Shown: positions 25,947-40,169 of the stretch, in pieces
Layout: each line of letters starts with the position of its first letter
Position numbering within the stretch: the first letter of the stretch is position 1
Assembly: GCA_013399875.1 (NCBI GenBank)
Contig: VXAZ01006807.1
Coordinates: forward strand, 248,001 to 312,000
DNA: 64,000 bases
Direction of reading: 5' to 3'
Origin: Gymnorhina tibicen
Lineage: Eukaryota; Chordata; Aves; Passeriformes; Artamidae
Notes under the pieces: generated by a model
Seen by the model: the letters and a program-made list of their open reading frames with translations, nothing else
What the model was told of the DNA's origin: nothing
The model's database searches: none
Made by a program: the position numbers and the translations under genes

Positions 25947-26032
25947 AGAATTTAATTTTTTTCCCCAAAATGAAAACAGCTTTCTTAANAGAATTTAATT
26001 TTTTTCCCCCAAATGAAAACAGCTTTCTTAAA
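25947..26032 (+). repeat. 43-bp direct duplication with an N at the junction
   Basis: Two near-identical copies (25947-25989 and 25990-26032) of a segment containing GAATTTAA, a T-run, CCCC and TGAAAACAGCTTTCTTAA. The single ambiguous base at 25989 lies exactly at the junction. This suggests a mis-joined or misread homopolymer-rich region as much as a true tandem duplication. Confidence 0.85.
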
Positions 26033-26173
26033 ACTTTTTTTGGTCATAGTAAAATGTGAGGAACAATGAGAAGGGATGTACACTTTGCTCACAGCTAACT
26101 CAGGGTGTCTGACCTCTTAGCAGTCTGACTAGAATGGAGTATCAGGCTGTTTAAAAGCTGCCATATTAAACTA

Positions 26174-26192
26174 TTGTTTGTTTGTTTGTTTG
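26174..26192 (+). repeat. Short (TTTG)n run
   Basis: Four to five perfect tetranucleotide units. It is of little significance beyond likely length variation. Confidence 0.85.
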
Positions 26193-29100
26193 CGTGTTAA
26201 AAGAAAATGTTTTGTTTCACTGACATAACTTTCTGAAGGAGACTGCTGATGCGTACCTGGGAGCGTTTCAGACTGACAGTGTTGGAAAGTGAGAAACACA
26301 GACACTCTCAATCTGTAATTGTGTCTTTGAGTTTTGCAGCTTTGTCTTCATCTTCTGCTTACACTGACCTGAAGTAAATAGACTTACAGGAAATATTTGT
26401 TGTAAGAAAGAGATTCTTCCTTTTCCTGCACACTTTCCACTCTGCTGGCTCCCAGAAGGCTTCTTTGTAAATCTCCTAATTGGAAGCATACTCCTAACTT
26501 CTCTCTGTCTGGTTCCAGACATGAGATTTCCTCTTGTTACTGAACTTGCACCTTTTAGGAAATACACATTAAGAGCCAGCCATCTCCAGGAGCCAGTTTT
26601 ATTGGTTTTTTTAATTCATGCTGATATCCTTTTTCTCAATAGTTTTAAAAAGTTCTATAATAATAACCCATTTTCCAGTCAACCAAATATTAGCCTAAGT
26701 TGTAGCACTAATTCCTGAAAACATGGAGCTTTCAATAAAATTGAAGGATTTTTGTTCCTCAGGCAAGCACAGGAAATACCAATAAATATCTGCTAAAGCT
26801 GCGTGGTACGCAGATGCTTGGAGTACAGGTGCACCAAGGAGTGAGGAGCTGAACATGGTTTGCTCTGCCAAGCTAGTGGATAAGCAGTTACAGTGTTTCC
26901 TGGGCCGGTGGGAAGGAATGGTATCCAAATTTCTGCTTGGCTCTTCTTCCAGGAGAACTGCCTTTCTTGATCAAAGTAGCATGTCATGTAATCCAGAGTC
27001 TTGTTTCCAGCCATCAGATGTCTCCTAAAAAGGTGTCAAAAATCAGGCAATTTACTGAGGTAGAAAGCTACAGAATACTTGTTTTCCATACTACGTCCAA
27101 ACAATAGTAATTTAGATTATGGCTCCTCTTTTTACACATGCAGAAGTTTTATTTGTTCCATTTTTTAAATGTTTTAATTTCTCTTTCCTGTAATAAGTGA
27201 ATATTTTAGCTGTAATGTTGAAACCTACTGCTTTTTAGGTCAAGCCTGTTCTGTCCTCTCCACATGCCTTGCAGCCTCCCACTGCAGTGCTCTTTCTCTT
27301 TGCACATTTTCCGAGAGCTTCTTCCTAGGTTGCAGAAAAGAGCCATGTTATACCTGCTTCTCTGAGGGATTGGATGGAGATAAGAGACCTCGAGGGGCGA
27401 GTTAGTGAAAGGCTCTAGTGGTTGTCTGCTGAGTACCAGTAAGAGCTGGGAAATGCACATGTGAAAGGAAGAAAGGGAGAGTTTGTCTGAGATGCACATC
27501 AAGTGGAAGTCGAGGTACACGCTTGTCACAGGAGGCAGGATCACTGACTTTGCTAACGTCATTTGGTGCAGCTCTGTTGACTTTAGTGGAGCAATATTAG
27601 TTTACACCTGCAGAAAATTTTCTGGATCTCTGGGAATGAGAATATAAAATGAAGTGTTTATGGGTGAGTGACAGAGAGAGTGCATGCGAGAGAGCGCGGG
27701 CACGCACACACTTTCAGGCCGTATTGATTATATGAAAAAAACCCTGGAGTTGAAAGAACATTATTTTAAATTAACATTCATTATCTTCACGCGTGAGATA
27801 ACAGTTCACTTTGGACCAGATCCTAACACCATTATGTTTCCTGAGCAGAGACTGCTTTTTCCTTGAGTGAGGTTATTCAGTATGAGAATGGCAAAATGTA
27901 GTCAGATCTTTGACAATTAAAATATATGGTTTAGTCACTATATATTAAAATAAAGCTGTGTTATTTCTGTCAGGAAAACATGTATTTTTTTTCTTTTTAA
28001 AAGAGATGGTTGTGTTTTCTTTGAAATGTGAAATAAAAAGTAAGGTACTTTTTTTTTTTTTGAGGTCTCATCTTATGCCTGGAAAAGCTTGCAGCCATTT
28101 TAATTCATGCTGCATTCATTGATCTAGCAGTTAAATCATTTAATCAGTGTGCAGCTAGGGTGTCTACCTATTGGACACTGTTAAAGTGTTCAGTAATACA
28201 CTTTGGGTTATTGGCTTCCAAATGGCACTTCTGAAAAAAAACCAAAAAGCAAACAACCTATGAACACCCCAGTTAACTGATGAACATTATAAAGGAAAAC
28301 ACAATGTGAATTCATGGTCTTATCACTCAACTCTTTTTTGTTCTGTACATAATACAAGTAGAAAAAAGCACATAATAACAAACAAAGGAAAAAATCTGAT
28401 TTTGATAATCTTTGGCAGTTCTTTTAAATACAGAGTTTTGCAACGTTAAGTCATCTAATTAGGCAGCAGCTTGCTATGAAATATTTTCATAACAGACATA
28501 GCTTGTGAGCATGAAAATGAAAGCCACATTTTAAAATTATAACCCCAAATAACTTTCTGAATTTAAATATTACTCTGAAAATGGCTTATTCTGTAAGTAT
28601 AATCAGGTGAAAGAAAGTGGGAGAAGTTTGTATTTTATGTCAACAGCACTAGAAAACTTAATATCTTAGATTTAAATGCTGCAACTATAGAAACCAAATA
28701 ATCTAAATACATAAAAAGGGAAATAAGCGTAGTAGCAGCTAATAGGTAGCAGTGAAAAGCAGAGGAAAATGTCGTGATGCTTTTAAGTGTCCTGTATTTT
28801 CTGAGAGGGAGCTACTCACAATGAAATAAATCTCCTCTTGGTATGCAATAGGCAAGTATCCTGTCCAGAGAGAGATGGTGAATTCTTTGTCAGTGATGCA
28901 CTTGGCACCAGCGGTTTTTACAGGGTCACCCATGTGCTTTTCAGTTATTTCCCTGCAGAGGTGAAAAGGGGAGTTCATGCTCTTGTGAGGTATTGTTGTC
29001 TGTTTGAGTGCAGGTGGAACAAGATAGTCGTGTTTCATATGAAGATGGGAACTGTATTTCCCTCTTGTTCAATGAAGGCTCAGAATCCAGACGTGCCAAT

Positions 29101-32100
29101 TCCATCTGTTTGTGTCTGGACCCCTTGGCTTATTTCCTTGTGCTTTCCTGATGTACACGGAAAGCTTCATCAGATGAGAAGTTATGATCATGTTAAGTAT
29201 CTCTGTACCTTCAGCAGAGAGACTCTAAACAGAGGAGAGGGTCAGTTCATCTTATTTGGTGTTTTCTTAATTAACAAATTTTTCAGTGGTTTGACTCTCT
29301 GACTTCTAATAGCTCCTCTGCTTTATTATGTTAGTTTATTACAGTTTTGGTACAACTTCTTGTTATACTTTCATCTGGGCATTCTGGGATGTCATTCCTT
29401 TTTTTTGAAGTAATGTCATGATTATATGTACATGAAGAGTCTGACAGTAGAGGAGGAATTTGACTACAGGTTTAGTGAATGCCATCCCACTGCTGAGAAA
29501 GACCTCAGTGAGGCAGTTTAAATAGGGATCTGATACTTTTGCTCTCTTTCTTTTAGAAGAACATTGAAAGGGCTGCAAACTCAGACTAATGTGCTGTGTC
29601 CTCACTGTGTATTTCTTTACCATTAAATAGGGAATTCAGTCATGGAAGGCAGCTCGGTGAGGTTAAAGAAGGAAAGGTGCTGAAATCAGCTACATGTCAA
29701 AGGAAAATGAAAATTCAGTGACAATAAAAGCAAAGTGTCAGTGTTAATGCAACATACTTGCAGGTTTTGAAGAGCTGAAGATGCCTCTTAAAAGCGGGTT
29801 TGGGTGGCTGAATTGCAGTTTAGGAGCCGTGAAAGGACAGGGTGTTAAAGAAGGCTTGAAGTCCTGGCAGGAGAGCAAACAAGCGTCCCTTGAGCTCAGC
29901 CCGTTTTGGTGGGTGTGGTGACCAGATGATTATCAAACAATACATGAAGTGCAATACTGCAGCGGGTATCAAACCTTTTCACATCTACATTGCTAAACTT
30001 AAGAAACAAAAAGAGCTCTTGACAGCTTGCAATTACAGCCCTGGTTTCCAACGTTTCTTCCGAGTTCCACTAAATTAATGAAATTAACTGAGCTGCCAGA
30101 CCTGGTGGAGAGCTGCTGGTGAGCCGCTGTCGCAGGAACCCCACATCGGGCAGAAGTGCTGATTTACAGTCGCTTTGTCTTGAATTTAAATGATGACCTT
30201 CACTTCCTGCGTCTCAGACTACAGCAGGCTGCAATGGAGGTAGCCTTGAGAAGGCGTTTGCTAATGAGGCTCTAGCACCTTTGATAGCTATGCTAGATAA
30301 TCAGGAAGTGATAGATGATGGTGTACTATGTTTGGAAATTTCATTTAAAGTCTTTATTTATGTACTTACGATTTTGACCCATTCAAGCCATTTGTATGGT
30401 CTGTTGGTGTTTTCCACAAGAGTAGGGATGTTGCCCTGGCTGAATTCCAGTTTGGCTAATTACATTCTGAGTACCTACATTTCTGTAAAGTTTCATCTGG
30501 ATTTTGTTACTGTTGTGTATTTAAATAGTAATGCATACATACTTGGAAACTTATAAAATAACAACACAGGATAAAAAAGTTAGGAAAATCCCTGCTCCAA
30601 ATTACATTTAGTATTTGTACATGAATAAGTATAGTGTGGCATGATACAGTACAGAAAAAAATAAGAAGTGGCATATTCAGTAATAGCATTCATAGAAGAG
30701 GTAGGTTATCAGAGTTTATGAAATAGGTTAAGTTGCTGAGTAGTGTGCACTGTTAAACATATGATATATTGTGCAGCAGGAATGGATATAATTCACTGGT
30801 AGGAGAAATAATGCTTGTTTGTATTGTAGTTAAACTGTATATATTTTTGTTATCACGCAAGGATTTTACACAATCCAAGGTTATCACGCATGGATTTTAC
30901 ATGTGTGTCAACAAGGGAGTGGGAGCCAATTTATGTGGTGATGTCAAAAGGACTTAGGCAATCACAGATCTGCACGTGGCAATCATCTGCTGGCACAGAA
31001 ATGTTTCTCTTCTACACACAAAGGCATATTTTATCATTTACCACTCCGTCTCTCAGAATCCTGCTTAAATTACAGTAAGAAGGACTTGCTGTTTGTTACT
31101 GTAGACTAAGATGTAGGTGAAAAAGAACCAAAGCCACATCCTGTTGTGGAGAGTTATTTTGTAGAGATATGAACTTCAAAGCTGCAAGCTTGCTCTTAAA
31201 ACTGATTGGTATTAATAGTCAATATTAACCTAGAATGGATTTCCAGAGGACTTAAAAATAATCCAGTATTAGACCATACTGCATAACCATAACAGTCTAA
31301 TATATACAAGAACTGTCGCAGTGTTCTTCCAAAAATAACTTGTTTGTTTAGAAATGCTTCATCCACAGTGCATACATACCCCATTAGACAAAGATATTAG
31401 AAGTGTATGGAAAAACAGTTTTCATTTTGAAAATGATTTCAAGAAAAATGCTTTTGACTAGTACTTGTGAGTAAAATCATACCCAACTCAAATGATTGTT
31501 CACAAAAAGAGGTTTGGGGTTTCTCTGTTTTTCTAGAAATGGAAAAAATTGTTTTGAAGATATCATAGAATTTACATATTAACACTAGTGTTTCTTATTG
31601 TTAGTAGTTCTTTTTACATAACTTCATTTCTAGTAAAAATAGTAAATTATGTACTATGTACTTAGGCAACAGAAGGATTTACGACAATGTATGTCTGAAA
31701 ATTGCTGTTCTTTTGATTTTTGTCTTTTCAATGGCTTGGCCTTGTTTTTGGAAAGAATTGTCCTGTGTAACGCAGCTTAAATAATTTTACCTACTTCTTC
31801 TGTGTCAAACCTAGTGAAAATGCCAAGACAAGCCCTTGTGACAGCAGCCAGCCTGTCGTGTGTAAATGAAAGGGTTGAAGCCCCATCTCTCAGTGCTTTG
31901 GGACAGACGAGTATCTTACCCACTTTAGTGTCTGTCTAGTTGAATATTTTTTTGTCATCTGTGTACTTTTTCCAATGAAACAAAATCAGGAATAATTCAA
32001 CGAGGAAAGCCATCCAGCATCTACATGCTGCACATTATTGGAATGAGATCTGTGTGGCTTCTTACCTTTTTTTTTTTTCTCCTTCTCTATCATTTATTAA

Positions 32101-32980
32101 AGCTGTTATGGAATATCTGCTTAAGGCTAAAAGAGTTTGAATTCTCACTTAGCCTCATTAAGGTCTTGGGCTTGGTGTTTACTACTTCTGCTTTCATCAA
32201 GGCCACTTCCTCAGAGGCTTTTGCAGGAGCCACATATGTTCTTATGAATAACATTCTTCATTTTCTGTTTCAAATCATAGTAGAATTACACTTTTTAATC
32301 AGCCGGTTTTATTTAAACTCAAAATTTTATTGCTGGTGTTCTGCCTCTAAAGTAGAATTTGTTATTTTATACTTTTATGTTGTGGGTTGTCTACTTCTAT
32401 ATTCACACATTTAAATGCTTCAGGCTATTCATTGTGTGTTTTCTGGGGGGTTTAACAGTTCAGCCATTTCCATACAGACTGTCGAAGTCAGTTGGAGACT
32501 GTGTCAAAATTTGCTATCAGACTGCTAAGATGAATCTCGCACTGTCACTACAGAGTACTTCTCTAGAGAACTGTTGAGGTACTGGAGGTGATGCTATCTG
32601 CAGCTCCATCAGTAGCTTCACCATATGCTCTTAGTGCTAGAATGGTTTCTATAAAAGACTCCATGCCCTCAGGTGCTTAGTGGCCAGGTGTAGCTGTTGA
32701 AGTCACTATGATAAACTGTACTAGGGCACTCAAAATAGAAAAAGAGGTGGTTTACCAACAGGCAACTTTTAAAAAATATGTTTAGTTCACTTAAATGTTT
32801 TCTATCTTGATTACTTTGTTCTCCCTCAGAATCTTTTGAATTTGTCTGAGTTTTCTTTCTATGGTAGGGAGGAAACCAAAAGTGGCACAGTCAGTACCTT
32901 ATATACTTATTTGTTGCAAAGATACACGACGAGTCTTAAGTAAAAGGACATATATGTAGCCCAGTAGTTTGAATATACGT

Positions 32981-33021
32981 GAAGAATTCATGTCTCGAAG
33001 AATTCATGTCTCAAAGAATTC
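32981..33021 (+). repeat. 16-bp tandem repeat, about 2.5 copies
   Basis: GAAGAATTCATGTCTC occurs twice in perfect tandem (32981-32996 and 32997-33012), followed by a partial third copy, AAAGAATTC. It is a small local slippage duplication in intron 1. Confidence 0.9.
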
Positions 33022-33290
33022 TGATTATTGGTAAGCAACCTCTCTTTATTTTAGCTGTAAATTTAAACTTTGAACAATGAATGTGCTTAGACTATGATGT
33101 GCTTATTAGGTTAAAAAAAGAACAAGATTTTAATAGGAAAAAATTATCACAAGACAAAACAGCACATGATCTCATTAGTATTTATGGATTGCTAAACTAC
33201 AGTTCAAAAGTCACATTTCTGTCTAAAGAAGTTTTCCACAATAGTCATACAAGCAACATTAAACAGTGTTGTTTTAGTTTGTTTACTTGG

Positions 33291-33453
33291 GGTCAGATTT
33301 TCAATGATCAGAGTGATTAAAGTTGCAGTTGTCTGCAAAGGCAGCACTAATTAGCTGCAATTGATGTTAGCAGGACTGAATAAATGTTGGTTCTGAAAAT
33401 CTCATCACGTATGGGCCTCATATCTGTTTTCAGACATCTTTGAAAATCTGGCC
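33291..33453. mobile_element. MITE-like element with terminal inverted repeats
   Basis: The 163-bp segment begins GGTCAGATTTTCAA and ends TTGAAAATCTGGCC, an inverted repeat matching at 13 of 14 positions. A short non-coding interior between inverted termini is the architecture of a non-autonomous DNA transposon. The terminal text resembles old amniote interspersed repeats I have seen, but I cannot name the family. A clear target-site duplication is not visible, which fits an ancient copy. A chance inverted repeat is possible but unlikely at this length. Confidence 0.5.
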
Positions 33454-36400
33454 CTTAGGACAGTTTACATCTTTCCTTCTCTTGTTTCAGTGGTTTTCCC
33501 TTAGCAGTTCCCCATTTTACTCTGCTCTGGAAGGTCCATCAATTTTAAACAGCATTTTGTAGTAATTTCTGTGTCTAAGAGTTTATACTTGTCAGGAGGG
33601 ATAGATTGACAGAAGAGACTTGGCCCTGGCTTTCCATGCAGTATTTTACTTCTTTGCTCTAATATTCTTAGGATAATTCTTTTCATCCATAGATGTTTAA
33701 GTGCTGCAGAAAAGGGATTAGTGTAATTAGTTTTGCATTTGGAAATGGTAGTGTAGAGATATGCAGTGACTTGCCTGAAGTTAACTAGCACAGGAGGTGA
33801 CTACCAAGTTAGGAGCCCTGGCACTCAGTCTGTTTCCTTCAGCAAATGGAGTTTCAGAGTGCTTGATCTATCCACACAAAATAACCAGATGAGAATCTTC
33901 TAAATGTAGTGATTTGGTACTTACACAGTGTGAGTCATGTTCTGGGATGCTGGCAGTGTTTTTTTGTGATATTTCCGTTTCACATTCAGCTTCAGGGGCT
34001 CAGCGGGGGCTTTTGGTCTGGTTGCCATATGAAGTTCATCAGGGGTGACAGGGGAAAGCAGCTTAATGTGCTCATGTTATTTTTGTCTATAGTAGAAATT
34101 TGTAATGGGGACTGTTTCTGTTTTGCATAAAGTCACCAAAATAGTGCATTGACTGTAAGCTAACTGGAGGTGCCCAGGACTATTTACAGCAGAATTGCCT
34201 GGACAGTGTTAGTTACTGAGTGTAACTATTTTGATTTCATGGAGAGCAAAGGCTAAAAACCACTTATCAGACTTCCTAAATTGCACACCCTGTTAATTGT
34301 GGTGCTGAAGTTGGGTACCTTGGCTAGGCCTTCTAGACACAGCTTTTTGTATAATGGTTCCCCAACTGTAAAATGAAAAAAAAAAAAGAAAAACAAATCT
34401 TACAAAGTGCTGTGGGCATAAAAACGTTCAAGGCTACAAGATCCTCAGCCAGGGTGGTTTGCGGAAAAAACGTTAAAAACCTTATCCAGCTGCTACTCAC
34501 CATGGAGTACTTACCACTCTTCTCGCCTTGCTTTCTGGAAATTGAGTGTAGAGGAATGTGTGCTGTAGGTACTGTGAGAGCTCTCGGCCCAGCTTGTTTG
34601 CTTTTCTCTACCCCATCAACTAAAGTGGATTACAGCAAACTTTTCACGCAGGAGCACAAACATGTAGTCAGTCTTCCTTAAATTAATTCCTGTAACTTGC
34701 TCAGCTGAAGTTTGTTCCTGATCCCAAAGGCTAGAGACCCTTGCTTCCAAGGATTCAATTAGCCAGCACTACTAATTTAGCAGCCCCAAGCTAAGGACAG
34801 ATTTCTCCTTAGGACTCCTTCTCTTCAGCACAATAGAAAGGCTCAGGATACTTAATGTTGTCTTCAAATTAAAAGGTTCTCCAGATTCTTTGTAGCAGAG
34901 TCCATTCTTCTGGTCAGAGCTTGATTTAGAGAAAGAACTGGTATTTGTGGGACTTACAGGTGTCTTAGATGGGAAGACATCTGGTGGAAGCATTCAGGTC
35001 TGTTTGCTGAGTCAGTAAAAATACCTAATCTTTATTACTTTTATTTACAGCCTGCTTATATTAATAATCTAGCATTTAGATTTGTTGTGAACTAGATGTT
35101 GACATTGGTGTTCCAACAGAGAGGCTGAAACTCTGTGGTTACTTATGTTACGTTCTCCATCTTCAGCTCTGGAGTATCCCATATATTTGAGTAGCTTCAT
35201 GTCATGCACCAGGAATTCAGTAAATGTGTCTTTGATCAATCCTGGTGGTTCTTATGATCTCTACAAATATGTCTAGAGGGACGTGATTGTGGAAGAGAGT
35301 AAAAAGCCACTTAAGACACACTAATAGTGTGAGGATGACAACACACAGCCAGCATGGGTAAGTGTGGATCGGAAGCCAGGCTGCAGGATCTAAACATGAG
35401 CGCTTCAAATAAAGGAACTTGTCATGATGTCTATGTCACACATCGTGCTGTGACTGCTTTTAAGTGTTTACTGCATAGGGCAAATATGGCCAAACCTCTC
35501 GCCCTGTGGATAGCACACTAAAATTCCTATGTGGATATGAGCCAAAACTCCTATACCTATGCTTTGGATAGCTGAGAGCTCCCAAAATGGAGGCTGAGAC
35601 TTGTCTCAGTGTTGCGTGTTAGGATTTGCTTCAGCAACCCTTGTTGACTGATTTCTTCCAAATCCAGTGACCTGAGTTTACTCAGCCCTCGCGGCATCAG
35701 CACGGCCCTGCTGCCAGGTACATGACTGGCAGCCTCACGGGAGCTGTACCTGAAATATTGTGAGCCAGGAGCTGTGGCTGCCCACCTTGGGCTGGTGAGA
35801 ATAACTCATCAGGTTTCTGCAATGATTTACCAGTCTCATTTTTGTGCTTGTAACAGATTCTGAATATACTTCTCTACGGCTTGGTTTCCTCCCTGTAAAG
35901 TAGCAGTATCAGCACTTTGCTGTATTACGAGGCATTTGGAGTATAAATTAGAGGGGAACAGTTGCTAAGGCATACACTTCCATTTCATTCTGTGAACAGG
36001 TCTGCTTCTAAGGCAGAAGGAGATAAAGATAATATGCCAATACTTTTAGCACTAGAAGAATAGAAAGTTAGAAGAAGAGAAGAGATGGAGAGAAAGTGGT
36101 ATTGATAATAGTGAAGGCAAGTACAAAGGCAAAAGGCTAGCAGATTTAATATGTGAAATTGTTTAATATCTCTGTAAAAATGGCTGGAACTTCAAGTTGC
36201 TGGTACCCCCATAGTAGCAGGAAATGGAACTGTGCTTATGTCATAGAAATAGTGAAAAACACTTGCTACTATAATTTTTTGATTAGTTTTAAAGAAAGTG
36301 CTACATTAAAACTAGCAAATTTTATACTTAGTAACTAAATTAATGTTACTTTGAAATTGAGTAACTGCTTATAACTTGGGAAGGAATGTCACGAGAAGTT

Positions 36401-39400
36401 GCCTCATTTTCCTCAAGAGAAATATTTTCCTTAATTTCTTCACCAAGAGACAACTAATCTTCCTAGCAATTCTCTTACCAGCGCCGTACTGCTATTTTTT
36501 CATTCAGAGTGAATGTCTCGACTCTGAGAGGAGTGAAATGTGTTTCAATTTACATTTGCTCATAGCCCATTTTTTACTTTTTGCTGTGACATCAGAAGTT
36601 CTGTTGTCATCAATGAGCTGAGGCATTCACTTGATACAATCTGGAGCTGCCCTCAGAGCTTTTGAGAGAACTGAATATTGTTACAGAAATTGTCTGGTTT
36701 CAGGCTTCAGCTCAGAGGGTGCTTGTGCTGTTGAACATGAGCCCTACACTTGGAAACACCCTCTTGGATTTCTTTCTTAGTGTAATTAAACAGGAATGGC
36801 TTCTTCAGTGTTCACTCATTGAATCTGAATATCCATTGTTTGAGAGTGACTGGTGAGTTCAGTAATCAGCGTGTGTATGTTGGTGTTTTTTCCATTTTAC
36901 AAAAAACAAAGATGATTTATGAAATCTAAAGAATATAGATAGAATTTTTTTTAACCAGTTGAGAAACATTCCTGTTGTCACCACAAACCTGTAGCACTGC
37001 CAGGAAGTGAACTTGGACATACCTGCAGGACAGACCTTAACCAAATTTATCTGCTATACTGTTGAAGCTGGCTGTCAGCAACTGGCCATGCATTGTCATT
37101 TCTGCTTAAAAAAGATGGGAGTGGCACATGTGACAGGAGACTTAGTACCAGAATAGTCAGTGCAATCTTCCTGCAGCTCAGCTTTTCTATTTCTTAGACT
37201 TTTAGCTGAGTCTTCCAGAGGGCTTATCAGGTCAGGCAGTCTGTTTTAATTCTTCCTCAAAAAATAGTTGCACAGATTTTACACAAGCTTTTCCTTTTCT
37301 GAAGAAAAACAAGAGAAAGAGACTGAGACGAAAACTTTCTTGTGTAGGATCTTAAATTATTAAAAATACTGAATTTTTTAAAAAAAATTGAATACATGGA
37401 TACAATATAATTACTTTTCACATTTCCTCATGTAGCTTACTTGAAACAGTAGCTAAAACGCTCCCAATAAAAAGAACTATTGCATTTTTAAATAATGAGA
37501 TTTGCTTTCCAATATGTACTTCTGTTGCTTGCTTTCTTCTAACTGTTAGCTGTGGCCAATTAAAAACATAAGTCAGTTTATTTTTTATTCCTTCTAATTA
37601 GCATTTTCTTGTTCACTATATGCACTAAACTTTCAAAGCAGTTTTGGGGTGATTTAAAAGAATATTTGTGATTTATTGATTGGTACTGCTTTTTACAAAA
37701 TCTTTACGCTTTTTGAGATTCTGGCAAATGGGAAATAAAAGGCAGTAAGGACCTTCAAGAAAATCAGGCAGAGCACAGATGAAACATCTCGTATCCCTTT
37801 CCCACAACTGCAGGAAACAAGATATAAGAAGGAGAGAGGAGGATGTCAGGGAGGTGGCCTATAGTCCATGAAAATTTATAGCAAATCAGTGGGACAACTG
37901 AGAAGGCTCTTGGTGTGGGAACATGACTAAAATAAACTGAAGTCAGCAGAGAAATACTTGGATACTATGGCTAAGGAGAAGAGCAGTGAGCAGGCCACGA
38001 ATGTGGGAGAAATAGAATTTAGGGTACAAAAATTATATCAGTGAGATGAATTACCTGAAGGAAATTAGGTGTCCCGATGTTTCCCTTGTTCTTTGTCTCC
38101 TTGCTTTTTTGTAAATAAAGATTTTCAGAGAAATATATAATTGAGTGGAAGAGAAATCCAGCATTTTTTGAATTATGAGAGAAAAAAATGATCAAGTGTA
38201 CTACTCCTTCTGGATGAGATCCAGGGAAGGCAAAGCTGTTGTGTTCTGAATATCCTTATACTGTTTTTAATTGAAGTAGATGTACACCTTGTAACATCCC
38301 AAAATTGTTAGGAAGGAATTTTATAGTACAGGATACATTTTAGCTGTTACTGACTACTTTCATTTCAGAATTACTGAAAAATCTATGTGTCTTCCAACTG
38401 GCTGCCCTATACCAGACAGATTTTGTTCTTCAGGAGAAACAATCGAGTGTCTCAAATTTTTGTGCACTTGTTATTTATCATATAAATGATAAGTCCAATG
38501 TGAAATGCATATAATTCTTCATGCCATTATATTATTTCTTGTTTCACCGTCTGCTACCTCCTGTGCTATAAAAGTGCAGTCTCTTTGTAATGCAGTTTGG
38601 ATTTTTTTTTTTCAAATTGAGCGATTCAAAGATACTACATGAGGGAGAAGCAATTTATGTGATGTGGCTACATTCTTAAGCTGTAACAATGATAAATTAG
38701 TAACATTGCTTTAGGAGTTTGCAGTCATTTTGCTTTTGATGTGATTTGAAGAACTGTATTGCTTAAACATGTTTTATTCTTCACATACCATAGAAATTTA
38801 ATAGTATGGTTCTGTACAGATTCTTGACTGAATTACGGCTAGATTTGTTCCTTAGACTAGTTTACTGGAATATATTAATGTATAGATATCTAATATAATT
38901 TATTTCCTTGGCAGTGCTGTACATTTGTATTTGATTTATATTTACAAAGCCAAAATCTTATAATAAATAATAGAACCAAACTATTTGCATAGCTTTCTTT
39001 TTGATCTTTGTTTTGTTATCTGCATAAACATTACTGCAGGCTCCTGGGCTGGTACCTGTGGTAAATGGATGTTTGACGTTTTGTATTTCTGTTCCATCTT
39101 ATCTGTCTGTTTATCAGCCACGTAGTCCAGCGTCTCTTCCAGAACATGCTTATTCATAAAAGCGATTGGCTGTTGTCAGGATTGAGACTGGAGGGCTGTA
39201 GGCAGTAATGAGATGTGAAACTTGGAACTCATATCTTTAAGACATCCATCTACCTGATTTGCTGCTGTGCTGAAAAGATTGTTTATTCATCTTGGTTATT
39301 TTGAAACGAGTTTCTTGATATGGAACTGAAACTCTACTTCTCTTAAAATCTAAGTATTTAGAATTCCTGTCAGAATCTAGATCTGTGTATTTTTCCCGTA

Positions 39401-40152
39401 TGCAGTCTTTTAAAATAATTTCTGTAATCCCTGGGATAAAGCTCTGGTGCAGGATTATTTCTGACTCATTATGGTGGAGTAAGGGAGGAGAGATGGAGCT
39501 TGGAGATTTGTCTTTGCTATTTACAGATCTTGGACAAGCCCTTTAACCTTTCAAAGACTCAACTCCCCCAGCTTTAGATTGTGGCAGGCGTTTGAAGTTT
39601 TTGGAAGATCTTACAAAAAAAGCAACTTCTTTAGCATGCTAGAAATTACACTAGAGAAAATGAGTAACCCAGTCACCTGGCCTTAGTATCTTCTTGAAGG
39701 GTTATCTGTGAGCTTTGGAAATTAAATATTGTTCTGGGGCTTCAATAATATTTAGTATCTTGGAGCTCTGTATCCTGTGACAAGTCCAGTACTGAGTATT
39801 GGCCAAATACATCCATTTACGGTTTGAGCTGTGGGATTTTACCATGGAATCAGCTTGTGGACATGACCCAGTGGAGGATAATGTTTTCTCCTCAAGAATT
39901 AGCCTAAATCTTCCCATAGAATTTTTTTTTTGCCAGTTTGTACCTCAATGCAGCTCCTGCTACAATCCCATCATCACGCTGGTTTCTGAGCGCAGTGGTG
40001 CCAGGCTGTCTCCAATGAAAGCCTTTCCCACTCCTGCACTTGTGGGGTTCTGTCTGAGGAGCTCTCTCCCTCTCAGGCCCTGACCTTGTGGGACCTTTTC
40101 TTTGCCAGGCACATGTGAACAAGGGCCTTTCTGTTTTTCTTTATGCTTTTGT

Positions 40153-40169
40153 GTGGTGGTGGTGGTGGG
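40153..40169 (+). repeat. Short (GTG)n run
   Basis: Five GGT/GTG units in intron 1. This is a minor simple repeat. Confidence 0.8.

Noticed and set aside
28739..29302. Overlapping 154-codon (+) and 99-codon (-) frames
   Set aside because: Overlap on both strands, no known domain and no splice context.
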